Positions 33,723 through 43,687 of a DNA stretch of 64,000 nucleotides are shown piece by piece. The notes under the pieces are model-generated. The model made no database searches. It saw only the letters and a program-made list of their open reading frames with translations, and was not told the origin of the DNA. Numbering within the stretch: position 1 is the first letter of the stretch; the number at the start of each line of letters is the position of its first letter. Made by a program: the position numbers and the translations under genes. The stretch is from NCBI RefSeq assembly GCF_043555935.1, contig NZ_JBIGIB010000002.1, positions 620,001-684,000 of the forward strand, in the 5' to 3' direction. The stretch comes from Pelomonas baiyunensis (GTDB taxonomy: Bacteria; Pseudomonadota; Gammaproteobacteria; Burkholderiales; Burkholderiaceae_C).

Positions 33723-36700
33723 ATGCCTGACACCGACGCCGTTTTGCCCTTTGTTCACCTGCGCATGCACACCGAGTTTTCGGTGGTGGATGGCACGCTC
33801 CGCACCGACGATGCGGCGGCCGCCGCGGCCAAGGACGGGCAGGTGGCGGCGGCCATCACCGACCTGGCCAACCTGTTCGGGGGCATCAAGTTTTATTCGG
33901 CCATGCGCAAGAAGGGTGTGCAGCCGATTCTGGGGGCGGACTGCTGGCTGGAAGCCGAGGCCACTGACAAACCGCCCACCCGGCTGCTGCTGCTGGTGCA
34001 GAACAAGCAAGGCTACCTGAACCTCAGCGAATTGCTGTCGCGCGCGTGGATCGACAACGTGCAGCGCAACCAGGCCTGCTTGAAGCTGGAGTGGCTGCAA
34101 GAGTTGGGCGAGGGGCTGATCTGCCTGTCGGGGGCTCAGCACGGCGGGCTGGGCCAAGCGCTGTTGCAGGGCGACACAGTGCGCGCCCGTGAGTGGGCGG
34201 AGCGGCTGTCGCGCCTGTTCCCGCAGCGCTTCTACATCGAGCTGCAGCGGGCCGGCCTGCCGGGCCAGGAAGCGCTGGTGCAGGCCAGTGTGCCGCTGGC
34301 GGCCGAACTGGGCCTGCCGGTGGTGGCCACGCACCCGATCCAGTTCCTGGGCGAAGAAGACTTCGAGGCCCACGAGGCGCGCGTGTGCGTGGCCGAGGGC
34401 GAGACGCTGGCCAACCCCAAGCGCATCAAGCGCTTCCTGCCGAGCCAGTACTTCAAGACGCAGGCCGAGATGCGGGCGTTGTTCAAGGACATCCCGAGCG
34501 CGATCGAGAACACGAGTGAAATCGCCCGGCGTTGCTCGCTGACCCTGGTGCTGGGCAAGCCGCAGTTGCCCAACTTCCCCACGCCGCTGCTGGAAGACGG
34601 CACGCCCATGCCGATGGAGCAGTACTTCCGGGAGCTGAGCCACGACGGCCTGAAGGACCGGCTGATCCACCTCTTCCCCAACGAGGAAGAGCGCGAACGC
34701 GAGCGGCCGCGCTACGTCGAGCGCCTGGACTTCGAGCTCAACACCATCATCAAGATGGGCTTCCCGGGCTACTTCCTGATCGTGTCGGACTTCATCCGCT
34801 GGGCCAAGGAAAACGGCTGCCCGGTGGGCCCCGGCCGGGGCTCGGGTGCCGGCTCGCTGGTGGCCTATGCGCTGCTCATCACCGACCTGGACCCGCTGCG
34901 CTACAACCTGCTGTTCGAGCGCTTCCTGAACCCTGAGCGCGTCTCGATGCCTGACTTCGACATCGACTTCTGCCAGGGCAACCGGGACCGCGTCATCGAG
35001 TACGTGAAGGACAAATACGGGCGCCCGGCCGTGAGCCAGATTGCCACCTTCGGCACCATGGCGGCCAAGGGGGCGCTGCGCGACATCGGCCGCGTGCTGG
35101 GCATGGGCTTCGGCCATGTGGACTCCATCGCCAAGCTGGTGCCGGCGCCGCCGGGCAAGACGGTCACGCTGGCCGAGTTGCCGCCGAACTTCGACCCCGA
35201 GAAGGCCAAGATGGTCTACGCCCGCCACGAGTCTCCGGAGATCGGCGAGCGTGAGAAGGCCGACGAGGAAGTGGCCGGCTTGCTGAAGATGGCCGCCCGC
35301 GTGGAGGGCACGGTGCGCTCCATCGGCATGCACGCCGGTGGCGTGTTGATCGCGCCGGGCAAGATCACCGACTTCTGCCCGCAGTACCAGCAGCCCGGCT
35401 CCACCAGCGCCGTCAGCCAGTACGACAAGGACGACGTGGAGGCCATCGGCCTGGTGAAGTTCGACTTCCTGGGTCTGGCCACGCTCACCATCTTGGAGTT
35501 GGCCAAGCATTTCATCGTGAGCCGCCACGAGGACCGCAAGGACTTCGACTGGGCCACCGTGGCGCTGGACGACCGCAAGACCTTCAAGCTCTTCGGCGAC
35601 GGCCTGTCCGAGAGCGTGTTCCAGTTTGAATCGCCCGGCATGCAGCGTCTGCTGAAAGACGCCAAGCCCTCGCGCTTCGAGGACTTGATCGCGCTGGTGT
35701 CGCTGTACCGCCCGGGCCCGATGGATCTGATCCCGTCGTTCGTGGCCCGCAAGCACGGCAAGGAAGTCATCGAGTACCCGCACCCCTTGCTCGGGCAGGT
35801 GCTGGAAGAGACCTACGGCGTCTTCGTGTACCAAGAGCAGGTGATGCAGGCGGCCCAGGTGCTGGGCGGCTACAGCCTGGGTGGCGCGGACATGCTGCGC
35901 CGCGCCATGGGCAAGAAGAAGGCCGAAGAGATGGCCATGCACCGCGAGATCTTCCGCAAGGGCGCGGCCGAGAAGGGCATCGACCAGGCCAAGGCCGACG
36001 AAGTGTTCGACCTGATGGAGAAGTTCGCAGGCTACGGCTTCAACAAGTCGCACGCCGCCGCGTATGCGCTGCTGAGTTACCACACCGCGTGGCTCAAGGC
36101 GCACTACACGGCCGAGTTCTACGCGGCGAACATGACCATCGAAATGGACGACACCGACAAGCTCAAGGTGTTGCTCAACGACGCCAAGATCTTCGGCATC
36201 GAATTCCAGCCGCCCTGCGTGAACAAGGGGCAGTACCGCTTCGAACCCTTGTCCAACCGCCTGGTGAACTACGGCCTGGGCGCCATCAAGGGCACGGGGC
36301 GTGGCGCCATCGAGGCCATCATCGCGGCGCGCGAGGCGGGCGGGCCCTTCCTGAGCTTCTACGACTTCTGCCTGCGGGTGGACCGCAAGTCGGTCAACAA
36401 GCGCGTGGTGGAAGCGCTCATCAAGGCGGGCGCGTTCGACAGCCTCAACCCTGAGCGTTCCAAGCTGCTGGCCAGCGTGGCGCGCGGCTACACCCACGCG
36501 GAAACCACCGAAGCCAATGCCGACCAAGGCGGACTGTTCGACTTCGGCGACTCTCACGCCTCCAGCACGGCCGAGCCCGACCTGGTGCACGCCGAGCCGT
36601 GGAGCATCAAGGAGCGGCTGTCGCAGGAGAAAACCGCGATCGGCTACTACCTGTCGGGTCACCTGTTCGACCAGAGTGGGGCCGAGGTGCGGCGCATCGT

Positions 36701-37268
36701 GAAGCGCCAGATCGCTGACCTGGTGGATAGCCGGGAGCCCACCATGGTGGCTGGCATCGTCAGCGGCATGCGCATCATCAACGGCCAACGGGGCCGCGTG
36801 GGCATCTTCAAGCTGGACGACAAGAGCGATGCGATCGAGGCAGTGGCCAACGAGGAACTGCTCAACGCCAACAAGGAGTTGCTGGTCGAAGACGAGCTCA
36901 TCATTGCCCAGGGCAAGGTGCAGAACGACCGTTTCTCCGGTGGCTTGCGCATGAACGTGCAGGCCGTGTGGAGCCTCGCTGCGGCGCGGGCGCGTTTCGG
37001 GCGCCACGTGTTGCTGACCGATGCCGGCTCGGCCGGCTTGATCGACGAACTGGTGCAACGCTTCCCGCCCCGCGTGGTGGAAACCGAAGAAGGCAACACC
37101 CGCAAGCTCGGCCTGCCGGTGCGGGTGGCGCTGCGTGTGGAGCCCACAGCCCAAAGCGTGGGCGCGCGCTGGCTGGTGGAGTTGGGCGAAGCCAGCCGGT
37201 TCTGGCCGGCCGACGATGCGCTCACCCGTTTGGGGGCCTCGGCTGAGGTGATCTACGAAGCCGGTTGA
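33723..37268 (+). CDS. dnaE: DNA polymerase III alpha subunit
   Basis: The replicative polymerase. 1181 residues, normal length. The N-terminal PHP domain starts HLRMHTEFSVVDG; the palm has PGRGSGAGSLVAYAL near residues 370-384 and catalytic aspartates in PDFDIDF near 410-416; GYGFNKSHAAAYALLSY near 767-783 is the fingers/tandem HhH entry; an OB-fold lies near the C-terminus. Start: the ATG chosen gives the standard N-terminus; upstream frame is noise. The Cys/His metal ligands of the PHP domain look partly substituted, as is usual in DnaE1. A very long antisense open frame over this gene is a composition artefact. Confidence 0.97.
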   Translation: MPDTDAVLPFVHLRMHTEFSVVDGTLRTDDAAAAAAKDGQVAAAITDLANLFGGIKFYSAMRKKGVQPILGADCWLEAEATDKPPTRLLLLVQNKQGYLNLSELLSRAWIDNVQRNQACLKLEWLQELGEGLICLSGAQHGGLGQALLQGDTVRAREWAERLSRLFPQRFYIELQRAGLPGQEALVQASVPLAAELGLPVVATHPIQFLGEEDFEAHEARVCVAEGETLANPKRIKRFLPSQYFKTQAEMRALFKDIPSAIENTSEIARRCSLTLVLGKPQLPNFPTPLLEDGTPMPMEQYFRELSHDGLKDRLIHLFPNEEERERERPRYVERLDFELNTIIKMGFPGYFLIVSDFIRWAKENGCPVGPGRGSGAGSLVAYALLITDLDPLRYNLLFERFLNPERVSMPDFDIDFCQGNRDRVIEYVKDKYGRPAVSQIATFGTMAAKGALRDIGRVLGMGFGHVDSIAKLVPAPPGKTVTLAELPPNFDPEKAKMVYARHESPEIGEREKADEEVAGLLKMAARVEGTVRSIGMHAGGVLIAPGKITDFCPQYQQPGSTSAVSQYDKDDVEAIGLVKFDFLGLATLTILELAKHFIVSRHEDRKDFDWATVALDDRKTFKLFGDGLSESVFQFESPGMQRLLKDAKPSRFEDLIALVSLYRPGPMDLIPSFVARKHGKEVIEYPHPLLGQVLEETYGVFVYQEQVMQAAQVLGGYSLGGADMLRRAMGKKKAEEMAMHREIFRKGAAEKGIDQAKADEVFDLMEKFAGYGFNKSHAAAYALLSYHTAWLKAHYTAEFYAANMTIEMDDTDKLKVLLNDAKIFGIEFQPPCVNKGQYRFEPLSNRLVNYGLGAIKGTGRGAIEAIIAAREAGGPFLSFYDFCLRVDRKSVNKRVVEALIKAGAFDSLNPERSKLLASVARGYTHAETTEANADQGGLFDFGDSHASSTAEPDLVHAEPWSIKERLSQEKTAIGYYLSGHLFDQSGAEVRRIVKRQIADLVDSREPTMVAGIVSGMRIINGQRGRVGIFKLDDKSDAIEAVANEELLNANKELLVEDELIIAQGKVQNDRFSGGLRMNVQAVWSLAAARARFGRHVLLTDAGSAGLIDELVQRFPPRVVETEEGNTRKLGLPVRVALRVEPTAQSVGARWLVELGEASRFWPADDALTRLGASAEVIYEAG

Positions 37269-37297
37269 AGCCGGGGATCGGCGATGATTTCAGCCCC

Positions 37298-38584
37298 ATG
37301 CTGCACGCCGTTCCCAAGCCCGTAGCCACCGGCGGTCGCACCCAGCCGGTGACCGGGTTGATCCTCACCGGGGGCGGTGCCCGTGCGGCCTACCAGGTGG
37401 GCGTGCTGGCGGCCATTGCGCAACTGCGCCGCGATGCCGGCGTGCAAGGTAACCCGTTCCCGGTCATCAGCGGCACCTCGGCCGGGGCCATCAATGCGTC
37501 GGCCCTGGCCTGCCATGCGGACGACTTCGACGGCGCGGTCGATGGCCTGCTGCACCTCTGGCAGGGGCTGCATGTGGACCACATCTACCGGGCCGACGCC
37601 TTCGAGGCCGTCAAGAGTGGCGCACGCTGGCTGTCCATGCTCAGCCTGGGGTGGGCGCTCGCGCGCTGGACGCGCAGCCGCCCCCGCAGCCTGCTGGACA
37701 ACGACCCGCTGCGCAGCCTGCTGTCGCGCTACCTGAACATGGAGCGCATCGACGCCATGCTCAGCGACGGCCACTTGCGGGCCCTGGCCCTGACGGGCTC
37801 CAGCTACACCTCGGGCCAGCACGTCACGTTCTTCCAGACGCACCACCACGTCGTGCCCTGGCTGCGCGAGCAGCGCATGGCCGTGCAGGCGCGGCTGACC
37901 TTGAGCCACCTGATGGCGTCGTCGGCCATTCCGTTCATCTTCCCCGCGGAACTGCTGGACCTGGAGGGCATGACCGAATGGTTCGGCGACGGCTCCATGC
38001 GCCAGAGCGCACCGATCTCGCCGGCGGTGCACTTGGGCTCGGAGCGGGTGCTGGTGATTGGTGCAGGCCGGATGAAGGAACCCGAGGGGCGGCGCACGGG
38101 GGCGACCGATGTGCACCCCAGCATGGCGCAGATTGCGGGCCATGCCCTGTCCAACATCTTCCTGGATGCGCTGGCCGTGGATGTGGAGCGACTGCGCCGC
38201 ATCAACCGCACGCTGGCCCTGTTGCCGCCCGAGGCGCGAGCCTCCACCGCGTTGCGCCCCATCGACCTGTTGGTCATCGCGCCCAGTCGGCGGCTGGACG
38301 ACCTGGCCAGTGAACACCAGTCCAGCTTGCCGCAGTCGGTGCGCGCCATGTTGCGTGCGTTTGGCGTGAGCGGGCAAGGCAAGGCCATGAGCGGCTCGGC
38401 CCTGGTGAGCTACCTGCTGTTCGAGCCCAGCTTCATTGGCGAATTGATCCACCTGGGCATGAGCGACACGCTGGCCAAGCGCGCCGAAGTGCAGCGCTTT
38501 TTCGGCTGGCCGGCGCGGGCGCCGCAGATGGACCCGGCGCTGCTGCGCCGCAGCCGCTCAGCCGGTTTCGCGGCCGGCTGCTGA
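37298..38584 (+). CDS. Patatin-like phospholipase
   Basis: 428 residues. The oxyanion hole GGGARA lies at residues 25-30, the nucleophile motif GTSAG at 59-63 (Ser61), and the catalytic Asp in the FGDGS stretch near residue 230. Ser-Asp dyad acyl hydrolases of this class cleave membrane lipids. The C-terminal 150 residues are helical without a recognised domain. There is no signal peptide, so it acts in the cytoplasm or at the inner membrane. The ATG is preferred over a TTG that overlaps the dnaE stop. Its 3' end overlaps the converging HhH gene by 27 bases. Confidence 0.88.
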   Translation: MLHAVPKPVATGGRTQPVTGLILTGGGARAAYQVGVLAAIAQLRRDAGVQGNPFPVISGTSAGAINASALACHADDFDGAVDGLLHLWQGLHVDHIYRADAFEAVKSGARWLSMLSLGWALARWTRSRPRSLLDNDPLRSLLSRYLNMERIDAMLSDGHLRALALTGSSYTSGQHVTFFQTHHHVVPWLREQRMAVQARLTLSHLMASSAIPFIFPAELLDLEGMTEWFGDGSMRQSAPISPAVHLGSERVLVIGAGRMKEPEGRRTGATDVHPSMAQIAGHALSNIFLDALAVDVERLRRINRTLALLPPEARASTALRPIDLLVIAPSRRLDDLASEHQSSLPQSVRAMLRAFGVSGQGKAMSGSALVSYLLFEPSFIGELIHLGMSDTLAKRAEVQRFFGWPARAPQMDPALLRRSRSAGFAAGC

Positions 38585-38851
38585 GGGGTAGGGCAGGCCG
38601 CCCACCCGCAAGCCGGCGGCGGACAACTTCCGTGCGGCCGCGGCCTTGATGCCGGGCACCCGCTGCATCAGGTCTGCCCAATCGGCGAACGGGCGCGCTG
38701 CCATCAGCTTGTGCGCCAAGGCCGGGCCCACCCCGGGCACCGACTCCAGCGCAGCCCGCGACGCGCGGTTCACCTCGACCTCATCCGGCTGCGCCCCTGC
38801 AGGGCAGGCCATGGCCGCCAGCAGCGCCATGGGCAGCAGGCGGCGCTTCAC
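38558..38851 (-). CDS. ComEA-like helix-hairpin-helix protein
   Basis: 97 residues: a signal peptide (MKRRLLPMALLAAMACPAGA) and one double HhH domain, VEVNRASRAALESVPGVGPA followed by FADWADLMQRVPGIKAAAAR. This resembles the short, secreted ComEA proteins that bind incoming DNA during natural transformation, but a general periplasmic DNA-binding role is also possible. It is 12 bases downstream of msbA on the same strand. No other competence gene lies nearby. Confidence 0.85.
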   Translation of the reverse strand: MKRRLLPMALLAAMACPAGAQPDEVEVNRASRAALESVPGVGPALAHKLMAARPFADWADLMQRVPGIKAAAARKLSAAGLRVGGLPYPSAAGRETG

Positions 38852-38863
38852 GGCGGCTGCCCC

Positions 38864-40612
38864 TCAGACCTCGCCCGCCTGGGCCCGCACCATGCCGGCA
38901 TAGGCCCCGTCACGCGCCATCAACTCGGCGTGGGTGCCGCTCTCCAGCACGCGGCCGCTGCCCAGCACGTGGATGGCGTCGGCGTCGCGGATGGTGGACA
39001 GCCGGTGGGCGATAACGATCAGCGTCTTGTGGCCTGTCCAGGCGCTCAAGGCCTGCTGCACGGCGCGCTCGCTCTCGGTGTCCAGCGCCGACGTGGCCTC
39101 GTCAAAGATCCAGATGGGGGCTTCCTTGTACAGCGCGCGGGCAATCGCCAGGCGTTGGCGCTGGCCGCCGGACAGCTTGCTGCCGTTGGCGCCCACGGCG
39201 GTGTTCACGCCATCGGGCAAGGTCTGCACGAAGTCCCACAGGTGGGCGGCTCGTAAGGCGGCTTCCAGCCGCGCTTCGTCACGGGGCTGGGCATAGGCGA
39301 TGTTGTGGGCCACCGAGTCGTCGAACAGCACGATGTCTTGCGACACCACCGCGAACTGGCGGCGCAGTGACAGGCGGCTGAGTTCCTCCATGTTGCGGCC
39401 GTCCAGCAACACCGCCCCGCTGTCTGGCCGGCCGAAGCCGAGCAGCAGGTGCACGATGGAACTCTTGCCCGCGCCGGAGGCGCCCACCAGCGCGGTGGTC
39501 TTGCCCGCGGGGAAGTGCAGGTTCAGGCCGTCCAGCGCGGGTTGGCTGGCGCCGGGGTAGGTCAGCCGCACGTCTTGCATCACCAGGTCGCCCTGGGCCG
39601 GTTGGGGCAGTTCATGCGGGCCGCCGTCGGACTCCTTGGTCTCGTCCATCAGCTCGAAGCAGCCCTTGGCAATCACGGTGGCGCGGGTCAGCGGCGCGGC
39701 CAGGTCGGAGAGGTGGCGCAGGCGCGAGGTGAGCAGCATGAGCGCTGCGATGAACTCGGCAAACGCCTGAACCCCCGTGCCTTCGCCCCGTGCCTGCCAG
39801 AGTGCGATGCAGATGATGAACGACAGGCCCACGCTGGCCACCAGCTGCGACAGCGGCTGCGACAAGGCACCCGCGGTCACGGTCTTCATGGTGTTGCGGC
39901 GCACGTCATCGGACACCGCCTGGAAGCGATCGCGCTCGTGGCGTTCGGCGCCAAACTGCCGCACCACCCGCCAAGCGCGGGCCAGGTCGTCCACCTTGTT
40001 CACCAGCAGCAGCTGCGCGTCGTAGGAGCGTGACGCCATCAAGCGCACGCGCTGGTTGACCTTCTTCATCACCACGGCCATCAGTGGCGTGACGACCAAT
40101 GCCAGCAGGGTGAGCTTCCAGTTCAACACAAAGAGGTACACCAGGATGGCCGCGGCGGGCAGCCCGTCGCGCAGCACGCTCATGCCCACATCGCCCACCA
40201 GCTGCAAGATCTGCTGCGGGTCGTTCACCACTTTGCTGACGGCCGTGCCGGGCTGAACGCGGGTGTAGACCTGTGCGTCCAGGCGCAGCAAAGCGTTGAC
40301 GAGCGCGGTGCGGAAGTCCATCACGCTGCGCGTGAGCGTCCAGTTGAAGAGGTACTGCCCGGCGAAGCTGAACAGACCGCGGAAGACGTACAGCCCGATG
40401 AGTGTGACCGGCACCATCCAGAGCGGGAAGGCATCTTTCTGGAAGCCCTCGCCGAAGGCGTAGCCAATCAGCTTGGGCAGCATGGGCTCGGTGGCAGCCG
40501 CCCCGATGTAGGCAACGATGGTGAGCACGGCGCCCCAGCGGTGGGGGTAGACGAAGCGGCCCAGGCGGCGCATGACCGTTGGAGTGGCGGAGGCGTTGGT
40601 GTCAGGCGACAT
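38864..40612 (-). CDS. msbA: Lipid A export ABC transporter MsbA
   Basis: 582 residues: an N-terminal transmembrane half with six predicted helices and a C-terminal ATPase. Walker A VGASGAGKSSIVH near residues 377-389, ABC signature LSGGQRQRLAIARAL near 482-496, Walker B IWIFDEATSALD, and a switch histidine in VIAHRLSTI. It flips lipid A-core across the inner membrane as a homodimer. The neighbouring glycosyltransferase genes fit an envelope role. The promoter must lie in the 33 bases shared with the divergent glycosyltransferase or inside its coding region. Confidence 0.92.
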   Translation of the reverse strand: MSPDTNASATPTVMRRLGRFVYPHRWGAVLTIVAYIGAAATEPMLPKLIGYAFGEGFQKDAFPLWMVPVTLIGLYVFRGLFSFAGQYLFNWTLTRSVMDFRTALVNALLRLDAQVYTRVQPGTAVSKVVNDPQQILQLVGDVGMSVLRDGLPAAAILVYLFVLNWKLTLLALVVTPLMAVVMKKVNQRVRLMASRSYDAQLLLVNKVDDLARAWRVVRQFGAERHERDRFQAVSDDVRRNTMKTVTAGALSQPLSQLVASVGLSFIICIALWQARGEGTGVQAFAEFIAALMLLTSRLRHLSDLAAPLTRATVIAKGCFELMDETKESDGGPHELPQPAQGDLVMQDVRLTYPGASQPALDGLNLHFPAGKTTALVGASGAGKSSIVHLLLGFGRPDSGAVLLDGRNMEELSRLSLRRQFAVVSQDIVLFDDSVAHNIAYAQPRDEARLEAALRAAHLWDFVQTLPDGVNTAVGANGSKLSGGQRQRLAIARALYKEAPIWIFDEATSALDTESERAVQQALSAWTGHKTLIVIAHRLSTIRDADAIHVLGSGRVLESGTHAELMARDGAYAGMVRAQAGEV

Positions 40613-40645
40613 GGGGCCGGATTGTCCCTCCTACACTGCCGCCCC

Positions 40646-41785
40646 ATGCCGAGCCCGCTGCCGCCTGTTGACCGTATCAAGGTCGTCCATTTCGTCACCG
40701 GCGGGTTCTCGGGGGCTACCCAGGTGGCGGTGGACCTCTGCCTTTCGGCGCTGCAGGGCGAGCGGTTCTGGCCCATCCTGATCCTGCGGCGCAAAGCCCA
40801 CACGCCGATGGACCGCGTGCAAGCTTTGCGTGCCGCCGGCCTGGAGGTGCACGTGGTGGACAGCCATTGGTTTCGAGGGCAGACCGTGCGGCAGTTGGCG
40901 GCCTTGTTGAAGCAGCTTCAGCCCGCAGCCCTCTTGGCGCACGGGTATCCGGAACACCTGATCGGCCGAGAGGCTGGCGTGAGTGCTGGCGTGCCGGTGC
41001 TGATGCAGGTGGAGCACAACTCCCGCGAGCGCTACACCCCCTGGACCCGGCGCTGGAGCCTCCGCCTGGCGCAGCACAGTGCCGCGCTGGTGGGGGTGAG
41101 TGAGGGGGTGCGGGGTGTGTTGCTGGCGCAAGGGCTGCCCGCCGACAAGACACATGCCATTCCCAACGGGGTGGACCTGACCCGATTTGCCGATGCGCTG
41201 CCGGACGGTGTGCGCGAAGCGGGTGTGGTGATGTCAGCCCGCTTCGCGCGGCAGAAAGACCAGGCGTGCCTGGTGGCCGCGTTGGCGGTGCTGGCCGAGC
41301 AGCACGGCTTGCGGCCGAAGGTGTACCTGGCTGGCACGGGGCCGCGGCTGAAGCAAATTCAGGCGCAAGTGGTGCGCTTGGGCTTGCAGGGGCAGGTGAC
41401 GTTTCTGGGGCACCACGCTGACATGCCGGGGCTGCTCAAGTCTCAGTGCATCTACGTGCTGGCCACCCATTTCGAAGGCATGCCCCTGGCGTTGGTGGAG
41501 GCGATGGCGTCGGGCTGCGCCTGCATTGCGTCGGATGTGGTGGGCGTGCGCGGGGTGCTGGAAGACGGCGTGACGGGGTTGTTGGTGCCGGAGGGGCAGC
41601 CCGAGGCCTTGGCGGAGGCGTTGCGGGTGCTGCTGTGCGACCCCACGCAGGCGGCGCGCTTGGGCGCGGCGGCCCGCGCTCGTGCGCTGCAGGCGCATGG
41701 CCTGCCCTTGATGCGGGAGCGCTACGAGGCGCTGATCAGCCGTTTTGCCACCACTGAAGCGCCCGCAGCCATCGCCCGCGCTTGA
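40646..41785 (+). CDS. Glycosyltransferase family 4-like protein
   Basis: 379 residues with two Rossmann-like halves. N-terminal HFVTGGFSGATQVAVDLCL is the acceptor side; VVMSARFARQKDQACLVAAL begins the nucleotide-sugar domain, and EGMPLALVEAMASGCACIAS near residues 276-295 is the GT4 E-x7-E motif. Likely acts on LPS core or another surface polysaccharide; the sugar cannot be inferred. Divergent from msbA; its last 50 bases overlap the converging GT2 gene. Confidence 0.88.
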   Translation: MPSPLPPVDRIKVVHFVTGGFSGATQVAVDLCLSALQGERFWPILILRRKAHTPMDRVQALRAAGLEVHVVDSHWFRGQTVRQLAALLKQLQPAALLAHGYPEHLIGREAGVSAGVPVLMQVEHNSRERYTPWTRRWSLRLAQHSAALVGVSEGVRGVLLAQGLPADKTHAIPNGVDLTRFADALPDGVREAGVVMSARFARQKDQACLVAALAVLAEQHGLRPKVYLAGTGPRLKQIQAQVVRLGLQGQVTFLGHHADMPGLLKSQCIYVLATHFEGMPLALVEAMASGCACIASDVVGVRGVLEDGVTGLLVPEGQPEALAEALRVLLCDPTQAARLGAAARARALQAHGLPLMRERYEALISRFATTEAPAAIARA

Positions 41786-42698
41786 GGTAGGCCCGCAGCA
41801 GTTCGGCGCGGCCCAGCGGCGAGCTGCGGTTGAAGCGCTCGGCATCCAGGGCCAGACCGTCCAGTGCTGCTCCGCCCAACTGCAGCCGGCGTCGGCGGGC
41901 GCGCAGCAGCGTCCGGGCGCAGAAGTGCGCGATTTCGAAGCGCGTGCTGTCTTGGAGGTCGGGCAACTCAGCGGCCAATCCATCCAGGGCCCAGGTCCAG
42001 TCGTCGAGTCGCCGCTCGTCCAGTTGGCTGAGCAGGCTGCCACCGCGTTGGCGGTAGGCGATCCAGACCTGGGCCGTGTGCACGTGGCGTGGCGTGTGCA
42101 GCAGCAGGCGCGGGTACACGGCCATGTCCTCAAACACGCGGCCTTCGGGAAAGCGCAGCGTGGTCGGCCAGCAGTCGCGCCGGACGATCTTGCTCCACGG
42201 GTGGAATTGGCCGTGGACGAAGAAGCCGCGCAGGCGCTGGTCGATGTCTTGCATCAGCACGCCCTGGGGCCCTTCAAAACTCGCGATATGGCGGTGGCGC
42301 GGCTTGATGGAGGCGGTGCTGGGGCCGTCGTCAAAGACGCGGAAATCCGCGCTGATGAGATCGGGGGCGTGGGCCTGGATCAAGGTCCGGAGTTCTGCCA
42401 GGGCACCGGGTTCGACGAGGTCGTCCGGGTCGATGAACCAGAGATAGTCGCCGCGCGCTTCCTCCAGCAGACGGTTGCGCGCCGCACTGACGCCGCGGTT
42501 GCAGTCTTGGCGAATCACGCGCGCCTTGGGCAGCAGGCGCTGCACGCACGCCGCCGAGCCGTCGGGTGAGGCGTCGTCCACGAACACGAGTTCTACGCCG
42601 GCGTCCAACTGGGGGTGCAGGGACGCAATGCAGGCCGGAAGCCAGGCCTCCACGCCGTACACCGGGAACAGCAGGCTAAGCCAGGGTGTGGCGTTCAC
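41736..42698 (-). CDS. Glycosyltransferase family 2 protein
   Basis: 320 residues from a GTG that overlaps the preceding stop (GTGA); the longer upstream frame is antisense to the preceding gene's frame. GT2 motifs: LLFPVYGVEAWLPACIASL, VFVDDASPDGS near residues 38-48, and the DxD-type WFIDPDDL near 86-93. The C-terminal half is helical and Arg-rich. Last gene of a three-gene glycosyltransferase operon. Confidence 0.88.
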   Translation of the reverse strand: MNATPWLSLLFPVYGVEAWLPACIASLHPQLDAGVELVFVDDASPDGSAACVQRLLPKARVIRQDCNRGVSAARNRLLEEARGDYLWFIDPDDLVEPGALAELRTLIQAHAPDLISADFRVFDDGPSTASIKPRHRHIASFEGPQGVLMQDIDQRLRGFFVHGQFHPWSKIVRRDCWPTTLRFPEGRVFEDMAVYPRLLLHTPRHVHTAQVWIAYRQRGGSLLSQLDERRLDDWTWALDGLAAELPDLQDSTRFEIAHFCARTLLRARRRRLQLGGAALDGLALDAERFNRSSPLGRAELLRAYLKRGRWLRALQWWQNG

Positions 42699-43687
42699 GG
42701 GCGGCGGCCGATGAGGTGCCGCAAGGCACTGAAGGGTGACACCCAGCCCCGCAGCCAGTTGCGCTCGGTGAGGGCACGGTCGCCACCGCGCAGCTTCAGC
42801 ACGGCCGGCAGCAGCCGGGGGCAGGGGGTCAGCGCCAAACGCACGAAGTGGTGGCGCTTGCGCCACCCCACCGCGGCCAGCCATGCAAACGGTCCGTCCT
42901 CCGCGCGCAGCAAGGCGAGCCGGGCGAGGTCGGGCTGCACGTCCAAGAGGTCGCTTGCCGCAACATGCATGAGGAGGTAGCGCTGGAAGTCGTCGGTGAG
43001 GGCCTGGGTCACGGCGGCATGGCGTCCTTGCGCACGCAGGCGTGCCAGTACGGCCTCGGCGCCGTCGTCGAGCGCGCGGTCCAAGGCCTGGGCCCAGGCG
43101 GTGACGAAGCGGCCGCCCGCGGCCGAGGCCATCAGCCAGTTTTCGATGATGGGGAGGTCCGGCCGGGTGGAATAACGATCGATGTAGAAGCCCACGTAGT
43201 CCGCGCCGCTGCGCTGCTGCGTGCTGTGGAGCCAGGCCAGATCCCGGCTGATCAGCATGGACGCGTCCATCCAGATGCCGCCATGGCGGGCCAGGAGTTG
43301 GACACGCGCCCAATCAGCTTGTCGGTAGGCCGGCAGGGTGTCGAAGTCCGCTCGAAGCTCGGGCAGCCAGCGCTGCAGGCTGGTTCGGTCCAGCAGTCGC
43401 ACCTCGTGATCAGGCGCAAATTGCCGCCAGTTGGCCAGGCAAGCCTGGATGAACGGTGGGACCGGCGCGGCCTGCCAGTAGGTCCAGATCACGCGAGGAA
43501 TGGGCGTGTCGCTGCGGGGCGCTTGGGCGCCGACCACCACCAGCCGCGTCTGGGCCGGCACGCGAGCCCGAAGCACGGTGATCAGTTCCCACACGAAAAG
43601 CAGGCTGAGGATGGTCAGCACCGCCCATGCGGCCCAGGCCATCACACTGGTCCAGCTGACCCAAGCCGTGACCGGCGTGGCGTTCAT
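42695..43687 (-). CDS. Capsular polysaccharide synthesis/GT32-type glycosyltransferase
   Basis: 330 residues. One N-terminal membrane anchor (AWAAWAVLTILSLLFVWELI), then the GT32/Caps_synth pattern: IPRVIWTYWQAAPVPPFIQA, YRQADWARVQLLARHGGIWM and the metal-site region DASMLISRD just after it. The second half has no further motif. Overlaps both neighbours by 4 bases (start ATGA with the upstream stop, stop GTGA with the downstream start), so the three proteins are made together. Confidence 0.85.
   Translation of the reverse strand: MNATPVTAWVSWTSVMAWAAWAVLTILSLLFVWELITVLRARVPAQTRLVVVGAQAPRSDTPIPRVIWTYWQAAPVPPFIQACLANWRQFAPDHEVRLLDRTSLQRWLPELRADFDTLPAYRQADWARVQLLARHGGIWMDASMLISRDLAWLHSTQQRSGADYVGFYIDRYSTRPDLPIIENWLMASAAGGRFVTAWAQALDRALDDGAEAVLARLRAQGRHAAVTQALTDDFQRYLLMHVAASDLLDVQPDLARLALLRAEDGPFAWLAAVGWRKRHHFVRLALTPCPRLLPAVLKLRGGDRALTERNWLRGWVSPFSALRHLIGRRP

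Noticed and set aside
32544..37154. 1536-codon open frame on the - strand across the PAS-GGDEF gene and dnaE
   Set aside because: It is antisense to certain genes and its His/Gln/Arg-rich translation has no domain; high GC at third positions removes stops on the opposite strand.
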